Source: Dicaeum eximium
Lineage: Eukaryota > Chordata > Aves > Passeriformes > Dicaeidae
Direction of reading: 5' to 3'
Length of the DNA: 64,000 nucleotides
NCBI GenBank assembly: GCA_013396995.1
Contig: VWZP01002209.1
Location: 301,020-365,019, forward strand
Positions within the stretch are counted from its first letter, which is position 1, and each line of letters starts with the position of its first letter. Below the pieces are notes generated by a model that did no database searches, had not been told where the DNA came from, and saw only the letters and a program-made list of their open reading frames with translations. Positions 14,014 through 25,210 of the stretch are shown here, in pieces. The translations under genes and the position numbers were made by a program.

Positions 14014-14222
14014 GAATCCACAAATGTTGTGGAAATTTATTTATTTATTTATTTGTAATTTCAACTGTCATTGAAATTTCTCATGCACTTTGCCTTCAGC
14101 TGAACTTGTTTTGTATTTTAAACAAGTATTTTTGCCATTGTTTTTCAATTCTTGACTTCGGAAGCCTGTAAATAGATGTTCAATAATAAATAATTCTTTC
14201 TTTGTTGTTCATGTTGTATGAA
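14014..14222. repeat. First copy of 209-base exact direct repeat
   Basis: These 209 bases recur base for base at 14397-14605 as far as I can read. The copy stops exactly at the N at 14223. It sits in a 257-base piece bounded by Ns at 13965 and 14223, so it is most likely a misplaced contig that duplicates the start of the downstream contig rather than a true genomic duplication. Confidence 0.9.
14035..14215 (+). promoter_or_regulatory. 3' UTR-like segment: AU-rich element plus polyadenylation signal
   Basis: On the plus strand there are four overlapping ATTTA pentamers (14035-14051), including the UUAUUUAUU nonamer core of class II AU-rich elements. An AATAAA hexamer follows at 14185-14190, and then a T/GT-rich run (about 14196-14220) at the distance expected of a downstream cleavage element. 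This ordered set is what the end of a vertebrate 3' UTR looks like. The same set recurs in the second copy (AATAAA at 14568-14573). I see no coding exon upstream, so the transcript could be a long 3' UTR, a lncRNA, or nothing. I do not recognise the gene. Confidence 0.35.
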
Positions 14223-14223
14223 N
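14223..14223. other. Single-N assembly gap
   Basis: Joins the end of the first 209-base repeat copy to a piece (14224-14395) whose first ten bases duplicate the sequence just before the N at 13965. It is part of the same mis-assembly. Confidence 0.85.
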
Positions 14224-14396
14224 CTTTGCCATCCTCAGCTAGACTAAACAAATTTGTGCTCGGGCTGGACATTAAACCCAGCTGCTTTTCAGCTGCCTCC
14301 TGTGACTGCTACACATTCTGCCTGCAGACAAAATTATGCAAACAAGCCTGAGAGATAGCACAACAATTACTTCTATATGCATATTTGATATATACN

Positions 14397-14605
14397 GAAT
14401 CCACAAATGTTGTGGAAATTTATTTATTTATTTATTTGTAATTTCAACTGTCATTGAAATTTCTCATGCACTTTGCCTTCAGCTGAACTTGTTTTGTATT
14501 TTAAACAAGTATTTTTGCCATTGTTTTTCAATTCTTGACTTCGGAAGCCTGTAAATAGATGTTCAATAATAAATAATTCTTTCTTTGTTGTTCATGTTGT
14601 ATGAA
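14397..14605. repeat. Second copy of 209-base exact direct repeat
   Basis: Identical to 14014-14222. It begins directly after the N at 14396 and runs without a break into unique sequence (ATTAGTACACC onward). It is therefore the copy in its natural downstream context. It carries the same four ATTTA pentamers and the AATAAA at 14568-14573. Confidence 0.9.
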
Positions 14606-17600
14606 AATTAGTACACCATCAGCCTGTTTCTGTGATGTTCCACACCTGTATTAGCACCTCAAGACACTGCAAGGCAAAATCTAACACCCAGAATCTTAGT
14701 GCTATGTAGGTTCTTCGCTTCCATTGACTTATTTGAAAACAGTTCATTAATACATGGGGAGATTGGTTCTTACTGTACTGATTTGAATCCAGACTAATTT
14801 TTGAGTGATTCATGTTGTTCCTTTTTTTTAACTTTTTGGTTTGGTTTTTTAACTACAAGATACAGCCCAGGTAGAGTTTGAATGCACGCAAAAGAAATCT
14901 TGTTCAAATTTCTCAAATGTGCCAGAGTGAACTTAGAAATGTAATTTGAGCAGGACCTCCTGTCAGCTGTCCACACAGGCCTGTGTTAACATAAGAACCC
15001 CTACATTCACCTCACTGTGCTTCTGTGTTGTTACCATACTCTTTGTTGGACCTACTACAACTGAGTAATCCTAAAAAGCAGGTCAGACAGGAGTCTACTT
15101 AAAAAATAAATATGGAAGTTATAAATAAGATTTGTTGATGCTTGTGAAGACGTGTCAGATGTCCAAATAAAAAAATGTTATGTCAATTGAAATGAAAATC
15201 AGAATCCACATGCAAGAAAACACAGCTGAGATGATATTAGAAATTCTATCTTTATATCAGTCTAGAAATTTTGTCAGACTCTTTTGCACAGTGTGATCTT
15301 TTCTTTTTCTGGTAAGGATCAGGGTTCCACTTTCACTGGACCTCATGTAATCAGAAATACATCTGGGGAATTTGCAGCATGGGGAAAAAAAAATGAAAAC
15401 CAACGGAATTTTCTTTGTTCCTTCGAACAGCTCTTTGACACGAAACCATATTTTTTAGTGTACAGTTGACTGCCAAATTCACCTGTAGACTTCCTTTGGG
15501 AATGGAATGAACTCTGGATCTGTCACCCTGCAGCACTGCCTCATTCTGCCACCTTCAGGCAGGCATTTACACCGAGACACCTGCTCAGCCAAGGCTGCTG
15601 GTAGTAACTAGCTCACAGTAATCTACAGTCACCCAGGCTCTGCCAGACAGCAGCATCAAAGCCATAGTGACAATAAAACTTTCAAACTGAAAAGTTACTT
15701 CCCCTCCAAAGCTAGTGATTAGGCATGTGTTTTCATTTAAAGGTGTGCAGTGCCCAGGGATTTGGTAGTGAAAGATACTAATCACAAATCACAAGTCCAA
15801 ATCCTTTTGCAGGGCTACTGCCAGACTTGCATCCTGATCCAGTGTCTCACAACCAGGCAGATGCACACTGATGCTCCCAATGCACAAGCCAATGCTCAAA
15901 ATGAAGGAGACAAGCGACACTGTTTAGTTTTCTTGCTGTGCAGGATGCTGCATCAGAGCAGGCGGTTGTTGCCTACAATGTACACAGCTGTGCCCCACAC
16001 CTAAAAAGAACAAAAACAAAGTAATCCAGCTTTTTTTCCTGTTGGTTAAAAGGGTCTGTGTGATTCAGGGAAAGGATGACACGGTCTCTGTGCCAGACTA
16101 TCTTCTTTGTCATGGGATGCATGAAGATGCAGCTTCTCTGCAGGGAAAAGTACTGATGGCAATGTATTATTGAAGAAAAACAGTGCTTTGGCTCCAATTT
16201 CGATTCCCATTATAAGGTAGTGCTGTGGCAATGTTCTGTTAATACAATGCATTCTGGCAGTGTTTTGCTTCATTGCCCTTTTTAATAAAATAGAGGGTAA
16301 AATGGTAATGATAGATCTGCTTAGTGAGTTAACTCAGGTGGCAGTCTTCCTTCTCATATCCAGACCACAGAAGAGCCCTCTTGACTGGACTTTGCACCTG
16401 CCTGTACTTTGTGATTTCTTCTGTTCCCTGAAAGACAATCTGATCTGCATTGCAGATGATTCTTTAATCCTCGGGTCCTACTGGAGCATAACATTGCAAA
16501 CAGCTGGCTTGAGAGCTACAGGCCGTTCAGCATGATTTGAGGCTGTGAATACACATCATCTCCTGTTACAAGTGTGTCTACAGGTTGCTGCCCCTCTGCC
16601 ACCCCTCCTCTGTGTCACTGCCTGCCCACTCAAATGAAATCCTTAAACAGGAAAGAGACAGGTCAAAGCCACTCTGAAGAAAAATACCAGATTGTTTAAT
16701 AGCATTTGATTTCCTTTCCCACTTTTTCTGCCTCAAACCGATTCATAAAGTCATTTGCTAAACTTAATTAGCTCTCCTACCTCAGTAGCTATCCCTAGTG
16801 CAAGGCTTTACTTAGAAATCAAACACACATGGGCAAAATCAGCAGCTATTTATCAATCAGCTATCCCTCCAGAAAGAGAATATAGGGTTTTCACTGTCCT
16901 CCAAGTTTTATTACCTTGTCTTCCTCTGAAATTGAGTTAGACCACTGAAGGACCACTGCTTATCTTTGTCACATATCAGCCCTATTTTACAGCCAGGCTG
17001 CTGCTCTCCCTCACAGCCCTGAAAGCAGTATAGAAAAAGATTCTCATGTTTTTTGAGAAATCTTGCATATGAATGACATCCATCTTTTGACTACCTGGTT
17101 CTCTCATTCATGGTCAAAATACAAGAGAAGGAAAATCAGCTCAGAGATTTTGCACAGGTCACTAAGCAACCAAGTAGTGAGCACAGAATCAGTTTCCATC
17201 CGGGGCCAAGCACCAGGTGTCCAAGAGGGAACATGGAGAGATGGATCCTTTCAAATTTGTGGTAGTTTTGGTAAAAAAATGTTGCAGTGTTTTCCTGAGA
17301 TGAATGAGGGAGGCTTCTTCTTCACTTTAAACTTGAGTTAGATACTGAAATGAGTCCCAGCAGAAAGAACAAAATGTTATCAGAAAAAGAGGTTTCTATA
17401 CCAACAGGAAATTTCTGCTGGTTGCAATGGCTGGAGAGTTTGGATTAGGGTCTTTTTTTCTGAGAGTCACAGTATTTGTTCTTAATCTTGTCATTTTGGG
17501 CTCACAAGTGCAGCCTCTGATTGGAGAATAAAAAAGGAAAAAGAACAGAGAAAACAAATATGGTTTGCAAGATGGATAGTAGAGAATAAGTGAGAAACAT

Positions 17601-18419
17601 TGCACAACAAAGACGTCACTCAAAGGACCTCCTGTGAGCTCCAAGAAATACAGGTCTTCTTTACCCACCCCTGCCCCACTGCACTCCTGGTTTTGTAGTT
17701 AATTAACATCTCTACCCACTGAAATGTCAGCATTAGCAGTTCAGCTAATACCAAGTGAAGTATGTGAGTGGCACTGCTGGGAGGGGCGCAATTCCAGAGG
17801 TTGCTCAGCCACACTGAGAGGTTGCTTTAGTACACTTCTTGTTTACACTTCCTTACAAGTGGTTACAGAAAGTGGACTCCGGCACTAGCTTTTTGTGAGA
17901 CCCTAGATGAATCAAACATCCATCAGCTCTGAAAAAAAATGAGATGCTATTTGCTGCAGAGTGGCCCTTTCAGTTCACTAGATCCTTGAAGAAAGTTGAT
18001 GCATGTCACCATTTTTGAAGATCTACGTACCTCTTACTCTGTTGAGAAACAAGGTGACAGGCACTAAAAGAAAAGATACATTTAATTCCATTTTACCAAT
18101 ATATTGTCATTTTTTTTAAGCAGCTCTCTGAGTAGTTTCTTCCCTTTCATAATCTAAAAGCCTATTTTAATGCATGGATCCTTTGACATTATTTCGTTTT
18201 AGGGAAAAACCTTTATTTTTCTAGAAAAAAAAGGAAAAATGTTCTTTTTTCTAAAAGAAAAACCTGGGTTGTTCTTTTTTTTTTTTCCCTGTGGTACTGT
18301 ATTCAGCTACACTCTATACCCTTAATACCCTTAATAAAACACTTATTTCTGAATCTATTAATATATTTCACTTGATACTTCCTAAAAAGAGAAGAAAAAT
18401 GGAGACAAAAATGTATTCA
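14606..18419. other. Non-coding unique sequence
   Basis: No gene or element recognised. The open frames are at most about 94 codons. Around 18180-18290 there is a purine/pyrimidine strand-switching patch of A and T homopolymers, including a TAGAAAAAA/TTTTTTCTA inverted pair near 18224-18254 and a T14 run near 18277-18290. This is low-complexity sequence. Confidence 0.65.
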
Positions 18420-18650
18420 GAGAAATTAATGTTAGGGAAAGGCATTTAATTAATATTTTTCAACTTTAATGATACAGAGCCAGTTGAAATTCAGGTAGCA
18501 ACAGAGAATTATGCCTGTCTCCCATTATTATCTCCAAGCATAACTTTTATAATTGTGATTGCTGGGAATGTAATTATTAAATCCAGAGATCTCATCACCA
18601 TAACTGAATGAATGTATTAGGCTGCCAACTTCTTATATTTTTAGTTTTAT
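18420..18650. promoter_or_regulatory. Candidate conserved non-coding element
   Basis: A repeat-free AT-rich block with TTAATTAA at 18446-18453, TTAATGATAC near 18467, and TAATTATTAA at 18571-18580. These are homeodomain-type cores spaced over about 140 bases. No coding potential. This is an inference from motif density only. Confidence 0.2.
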
Positions 18651-21600
18651 AATATCCTGCAAACAAATTTAGTTTCTGTAAATATGGTCAAAAATCTCAC
18701 AGACTACTGTGAGTTATAAAACCTGAAAAGACTTATAGGATTACTTGTAGCTTAAATCTAGATTTTTCTAATTCTAACTTCAAAGATTTTCATGGATTAT
18801 AGAAAAGTGTTTTAAATCAAACCAACAAATCTCACTTATTGAGAGACTTTTCCACCATTATCAGACCACTCAGGATTTACCCCAATTATTTTAAACTATA
18901 AGTGTTTCCTTAAAATTAGTTTTAAGTAATTCTGCAGTGCCATGATTAGCATGGGTCCTCACTCAAAATGCAGATGAAATACTCAATGTAGGATGGTGGC
19001 TGCAAAAGATCACTCATCATTACCTAATGCAAGCTACTCATCTGAGCCTTGAAAAGGAAACTCAAAGAAAAGGTTTGCAGTAGCTTTCTCTGGGCATTAG
19101 CTTAGGTGAAAGATGAAATTATAAACATATGTAGGGTGCATCAATTTAAGAAATATCCCTTTTAAACACCATCTATGCCCAAACTGCCATTCTTTGGAGC
19201 TGGATTGGCAACTTTTGTTATTTGTCAAACGTACTAAGTTTGTTACCAGCTAAAAGTTCTTCTTAGAAGATATTTCTTGGCCTCTTCAAGTTATTCATCT
19301 GTAACATCAAAACTTCCAAAGTGAGATGTCCTCATGTCTGCCTCACAACAGAAAGGCTAAGACATAGGTAGCAGAATTCTCCAGGAAACAATAAAAAAGC
19401 CACAGATTAGTCAGATTTCGACAGATTTTGACTCGGTTTTCCTCTTCTAAGTAAAATCCAGCTATGTTTTTACACCAGCACCTCTTCCAAAATGTCAATT
19501 CCAAACACTGACTTTTCTACTCCTTTTCCTAGGTTTTTTCACTTCTCCATAAAACAATTTGAATCAGTTGAGGTCACTGCAAAACTGCTTCTCACCAAAG
19601 ACAACACAAAGTTTCTGTGGTCCTTTACCAAATTGCACATGAGATTCACCGTGTTCCTCATTATCTGTCCCAACACAACTGCTTGTATGGTTCAGTAGAG
19701 AGATCATTCTGTATCTATTTCACACCTTTGTACAGGGAGTTTTATTTTATATCCAGTAAAGAAAGTGCTGGCAGATGATTTCAAATGGCAATCCAAACAA
19801 ACCTCATCAGTTTCTGTTTGGTTGTGTATGCATTCTCCCACACGTCTACTTCTTGTAAATAGAGAAGGAACAATGCAATCTGGCTCTGGTAACTTTAGCC
19901 AATCACTCTGAGCTAACTCCAGATAGTATTTCTTTTAATAAAAATAGATTGATATTGGATTCAGTGTCCCAAGGGATCAACAATTAATCCAAAAGAAATA
20001 CTTGCTAGGGGAGCAAGGAGTAGAACACTTTATCTGACAGAGGTATGATTAAGAGGTCTGAGGCCAGGGTGGAAAGCCAGGATCTCACAGTGGCCAATTC
20101 AGCTTCTTGTGCAGTTGAAACTCCTTTGTTTCAGTTTTGCAGCCTCTGCAGCAGAGGTGATAGTTACTTGCTGCAACTATTTTACAGGTCCACTCTAAGA
20201 TTAATCAATACGTATAAAGTCCTTTGAAGATCAAAATAGCCGTGAGAAAACTAGGGGCCAGGATGACAAACACACCTCTTCAAATGCAATGTTGTAGCTG
20301 AATGTATACCTGCTGAACCTCGTGGCATTTTTATTTTCTGCCCCAAATCCATTTCAAGGAGCCCAAGCAATTATTATCATGTAACAGTAGCACTGAGATC
20401 TATGGCATGACAGAGCTGAATTTGGCCCAGTGTGTAAATACCTGGAGAACTCCTTTAAAACAATGCACAAATCCTATTTTATCAATGTTATCTTGCCCTT
20501 AAAGGCACAACCTGAAGTCTTAACTTTTCTGAACTTGTGTTTTATGATCTGTCCCTGCCTGGACTTAAAGCAGTAAATTATGCAGCCTTCTTGGGCTGGG
20601 GCTTGCAGGATGCCTCGCTGCGTGTCGCCCCATCATCTAACAAGAGCCCACACATGAGAATGTTACACAACACTGCACAAGAAGTGGCAAGCTGACTAGC
20701 AAGTCATCACCCAAAATGTATGGAGTGTTATGCCATCAAACAGACACTGAGAAGTCCAGCCTGCCTATTCTGCACTGTGAATGCACAGGTCTGCAATTTT
20801 CAGTACCAGTAAAGACACAGCACCAGGTGAGAACTGTTTGCTGCTTGGACTGAGTCACAGCTGCAGCGCTGGACACTACATTTGAAAGCCAAACAAGGAA
20901 GGCCTAGCCTGAAGATAGCACCCAAAATACATTTCTGGATGGATCTTTGAAGCAAGGTAGAATCCTCTCCTCACTCCTTGCTCCTGTGACTCTGTTGCTC
21001 AGCACCCTTCCAGGAGTGCTCCTCCCTGCTCCCTCGACCCCAATCACATCCATTAACTGACCAGGACTCATGCTCTAAGTAACAAACTCACTCTTTTCCA
21101 CAGCAATGACTTTCAAACTTAATAGCACAACAGGCATAACACATGTAGCTATGCCTCCCATCCACGTTTCCCTCTCCCTCCCTTTTGATTTAACGAGGCT
21201 GAGCCCGGAGCCGTTTGTCATATGGGATCTGATCCCTGTGGACTGAAGACCTCAGAGGAAAGAGAAAGAAAGGGATATTTTTAACCTTAGTCCTCTGGCA
21301 TCACACTTATAGCTGTAATGAAATTTTTGGCTGTTAGGATAACAGGGCAGTGTTTTAATTTAGAACATTAGTCACACAGTTTAGGTGACAAAACAGTGAG
21401 CAAATTGTATTTTGCAGAAGAAATGAGGGGATTAGACAACTGCTACCAGTGAAACAAATTTTAGCTATTATTTCCAGATATCAGATTTAACACAGGTAAG
21501 GGAGTCCTTGCCCAATCACAGGTAAACTATTTTATCACTGTTTCCCTGTAAAATGACAAAGGTTTCTTGAGATTAAATTCCCCATCTCAAAGCCTAACCA

Positions 21601-24174
21601 AACTGTGCATTACATTGGCAATGTAAGGAAACTGACCTCTGATTATCCATGACAATAATTTGGCTAATCGTAGACTTTCAGGAGCCCTCCTGCAAACAGT
21701 TTGCCAGCTGCTGACATGCCATATGCACTGAGAAAATTAGCCTAATTGCTTTGTCTGCAGCTGACATAATTCCCAGTTAGTATATGTGGGTTTGTGGAAT
21801 GCATGTGTAATTTAGACTACGAGGATAGCTGTGAGCACAAGATATCTATTTGGCCAGGCTGACACCCGAGGCTCTTGCTCCTTCTGCAAACCCAGACTGT
21901 TAACCTTGAGCCTGCTCTACTGCCCCAGCAAGACTCAGGCTACGTGTGGTCTAAAAGGCCTGGGCCTTTGTCACACTGTGACCCATTTGGCAAAAGATCA
22001 CACCACCTCAGCAAAGGCTCTGCAACACAGATTCTGCACCGTGTTCACTCCAGATACTGTAGGAAGCCTGAAGGTGACCTTGCTTCCTTTTTCATTTACT
22101 CCCTACGAATTTTTTATACAAGGTAATGGTATGCGAGCACAGGAAACTGTTCCTATGCCCTGAGGAACACAAGAGCTTTGTTAACATTTTTCAAATAAAA
22201 ATCTGTGTTGTAACACAGGACTTAGCAAAGAAATATACAGATCAACATGTACAGTGTCCAATATGTATTTTCTTAGTGAACAAATAAGCAATTATTGAAT
22301 ACTTTGAAAGCCTTACAAATGCTACAAGTGACCCTACAGGACCAGTGAATTTGCTTTCAAGGGGTGCAAACTACTAACTGTGAATGGTCCCGAGCTCCCT
22401 CCAGACTGAGGATCTCTGTAGGAAGAGGTTCTGTCTTTTGACATTGCACAAACCTTCTCCTTCTTCTGACCTCTTTATTTAGCCAGTGACTCAGCCTGAT
22501 ATCAGAGGGCAAACACTTACCTGATGAGATTGAAAGCTGAGGTCCAGACCTGCTGTGATAATTAAAGATCATCGAGTGCTTTTTGTAAGTGGAGGTTTGT
22601 TTCCTGGCTAAATTGCACTTCAGGTAATGGCACTCTTAAATCACCTTAAATCACCTCTCTGGCTCAAACAGAAGAGTTTCATCCCTGGCATAGTTTCAAA
22701 GGGAGACAGACACCTTCACTTTGTCTTCTGCTGGGATCATCAGCATATTCAGCCCTACACAATGCAGAATTTCCCCTCAAAGGCTGCAGAATTTCAAGCC
22801 ACCTGGCTCCAATCCCATTTCACAGCTTGTGTATTAATTAATGAGACACTGTTACTCAGGCCAGACACTGAAGGGTTGGGGTTGGCACTGTGGTGATCCA
22901 AAGCTGCATGGTCTGCAGGAAAGTTAAGTCAGGCTCTGAATTTCAGGCAACCAGGGAGATAATTCTTTTCTTCTTAAACAGAGAGGAAATGGTGCTGTAA
23001 TGACTATATTAAACTAACTTAGAAGGCTGCAGAGACAAAGTACATGCCAGAATAAGGTCAGACAATTAGCCCTAACTTCCTGCCACTAGCTGCAAAGTAT
23101 TCTGGTAAGAAGGAAGTGTATGATTTAATCTCACAGTCATTCACTGGGCTCCTACAGAGGCCCCCCAGTAGCAGCGTTACAAGCAGTGTGAAGGTCTGGA
23201 GAATTATTGCCCATACTCACCGTGATGGAACACAAGATGGTATCTGTAGCAGGTTCTGCCATCAACATCAGCTGGTTCCTGTAAGACAGCAGAGTGTTTA
23301 ACTCCCTGCTGCTTGACACAACAGGGAGGCTGGGACTCCTGAGGTTTTTTGCAGTCTCCAGCAATAAGCACATTGCAACAGCTCAAAGCCATGCCTACTC
23401 CTGTGCCACTAGACTGTATCTGTTCATCTTCATTTCTGCCCTTTCTTTGTCTGGTATCTTTGTCTGTCTTCCTTGCCAGTCTTCTGGTATGACATACTTT
23501 TTCCTTAACAGCCCTAGGATTTTGTGCTTCTGATCCTCCTCTGCTATGTCCACATCTACTTCATTTCTTGTCTCAACATTAAGACTTCCCTTAACCACAC
23601 TAAATTTCTCCTGGATGTTGGCTAGGAAGCACTTCAAAACACAAGGCAATACATCCACTTCCACAAGGAGAGGTCCAGAGAACGCCCACAGCAGTAGGTG
23701 TGGTGTCCCAGTATGAATAGCAGAGAACAATTGCATTAACATCCATAGTGACAATGGATCCTAGTCATCCTCTTGTGGCAGAAAGCAAGTGACCTCCTCC
23801 TGAAGCTGGTGTCCAGGACACTTCAGATGTGGAAATAACAGCCCTTTGTGTTGAACTTCATGACCAGCGTTGGGTACACAGGATGCATACAGGCCCTCCC
23901 AGCTGCCCCTCTGATACATAAAAACTATAATCAACCATCCCTCTATGCCCACCCTTAGATCTAGTGATGAGTCATTCTTAGAGGGGTTTGTCAGCCAAAA
24001 GCTGAAAGTGTAGTCTCACCACTGACTTTCAGCAGCAAAGTGAGTGGCACTTCCTAAACAATTTGGTGCCAGATGAAAAAAAATCCAAGCAATTTGTCTT
24101 TTCAATGTCACCTTCTTTCTTTGTTGTTGACTCCTCTTACTATCCTGCCTCTTGAAGCCCAGACAAAAGGATTA
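18651..24174. other. Non-coding unique sequence
   Basis: No gene recognised. The two most sizeable open frames are 21831-22163 on plus (110 codons) and 23395-23754 on minus (119 codons). Neither resembles a known protein. The latter starts in a Met/Leu-rich run, then turns charged (E/D/K), but lacks any domain I can name. A 10-base tandem (AAATCACCTT/AAATCACCTC) occurs near 22638-22657. Confidence 0.6.
21655..21790. promoter_or_regulatory. Candidate conserved non-coding element with paired E-boxes
   Basis: Two CAGCTG E-boxes (21705-21710 and 21758-21763) each lead into a CTGACAT string, with CTAATTG (21742-21748) between them. The repeated E-box plus CTGACAT pattern flanking a homeodomain core suggests a composite bHLH/homeodomain module. 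The reading is tentative; no conservation data were available. Confidence 0.2.
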
Positions 24175-24290
24175 CAGAATCTCAGAATAAATTGGGTTTG
24201 GAGGGACCCACAAGGATCATCAAGTCCAAGTCCTAACCCTCAACAGGATCATCCTCAAGAGTCACACCAGGCGCCCAAGAATATTTCCCA
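24174..24290 (-). mobile_element. CR1 LINE 3'-end fragment
   Basis: On the plus strand the fragment begins with the reverse complement of the CR1 tail (AGAATCTCAGAATAAATTGG) and continues with GGGACCCACAAGGATCATCAA, the most conserved block of the CR1 3' UTR. It then runs through a CAACAGGATCATCC and CACACCAGGCGCC stretch before fading. The copy is antisense, non-coding and 5'-truncated after about 115 bases. An open frame crossing it at 24073-24504 on plus is incidental. Confidence 0.85.
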
Positions 24291-24960
24291 AGAAAATTAC
24301 TTGCTGGAATTATTTCATTTGGTCCTGCTCTCCCCATGCCACAGAATTACTTCATTTGCCAGTAGTCTGGAGTGCTTTGAGCCCAAAATCTCTGAAGGAA
24401 AGCATCAGACCAGTCTGCCATGGAAAACTCACAGGTCATATGTCAAAATATCATGGGGCAATGTGAGACTTCAGCAGGAGAGAACAGTGTTGCTCATTTT
24501 ATAAGAGCCACATCAGATCACCTCATATAAATAAAGCCAGCAAAAGTTTTCAGAAGGCAAACATCCCATTCATGTGGGATGCAGGTGTTTTCCACCAAAG
24601 CTAAACTGCAGCAGCTTCTGTTATTTGGTGGAAGGGAGCTAAACCCAAAAGGTGCTCTAACTTCGAGATGCAGAATTCCTTTCATCTTGTCCCAAGCAAC
24701 ATTGCTTTCTGATTTATGTCCCATATATTAAATAATTTACAACCAAGGGACCTGCTGGGCTGGCTGACACTCATTTTTTTGCCAGGCTCATAGCACATAA
24801 TATTTGAGTTTCTTTTTTTCTTTCTATTAGTCTGAAGAGAAAGGGATTTGATCCAGTTAAAGAAGTGGTGTGGTTTCCTGCTTGAGCTTTCATTTGTTTG
24901 GGTATTTTTTTGTTGCTGTTTTCTCCTTGTAATTAGGGATACACAGTTTATATTGCCTTT
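24291..24960. other. Non-coding unique sequence
   Basis: Flanks the CR1 fragment on one side and the enhancer-like block on the other. I see no gene, element or notable repeat. Confidence 0.6.
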
Positions 24961-25210
24961 AATCACAGCATATGCACTCTGTAATTACTCTGTAAATACA
25001 TGCATATGAATAGTTTATACGTGTGGAGGTGGGAGAGCAAGAAAGTAGAGGTAATTATGTGTATAGGGAAATGTAATGATTAATTATCTGGAGTACATAA
25101 TCTTACCAAGAGGCTTGATAAAGTGCAAGCGCAACTGTCTCTCCTGTGTGTTAATTACTTACAGAGAGTTTGATCCAGCTGTTTCTACTCATGGAAATTC
25201 CCATTCCAGT
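24961..25210. promoter_or_regulatory. Candidate conserved non-coding element, homeodomain-site cluster
   Basis: At least five TAAT cores lie within 180 bases: the palindrome GTAATTAC (24981-24988), GTAATTAT (25051-25058), TAATGAT directly abutting TAATTATC (25074-25088), and GTTAATTAC (25150-25158). A POU-like TGCATATGAA lies at 25001-25010. The segment is repeat-free and has no open frame of note. This density and palindromy are typical of developmental enhancers in vertebrate gene deserts, but function is inferred, not shown. Confidence 0.35.

Noticed and set aside
23395..23754. 119-codon minus-strand open frame with a charged C-terminal half
   Set aside because: It looked faintly protein-like, but it has no nameable domain and an opposing plus-strand frame (23294-23533) overlaps it.
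24073..24504. 143-codon plus-strand open frame
   Set aside because: It overlaps an antisense CR1 tail. No domain, no splice-site support, and the frame is open by chance.
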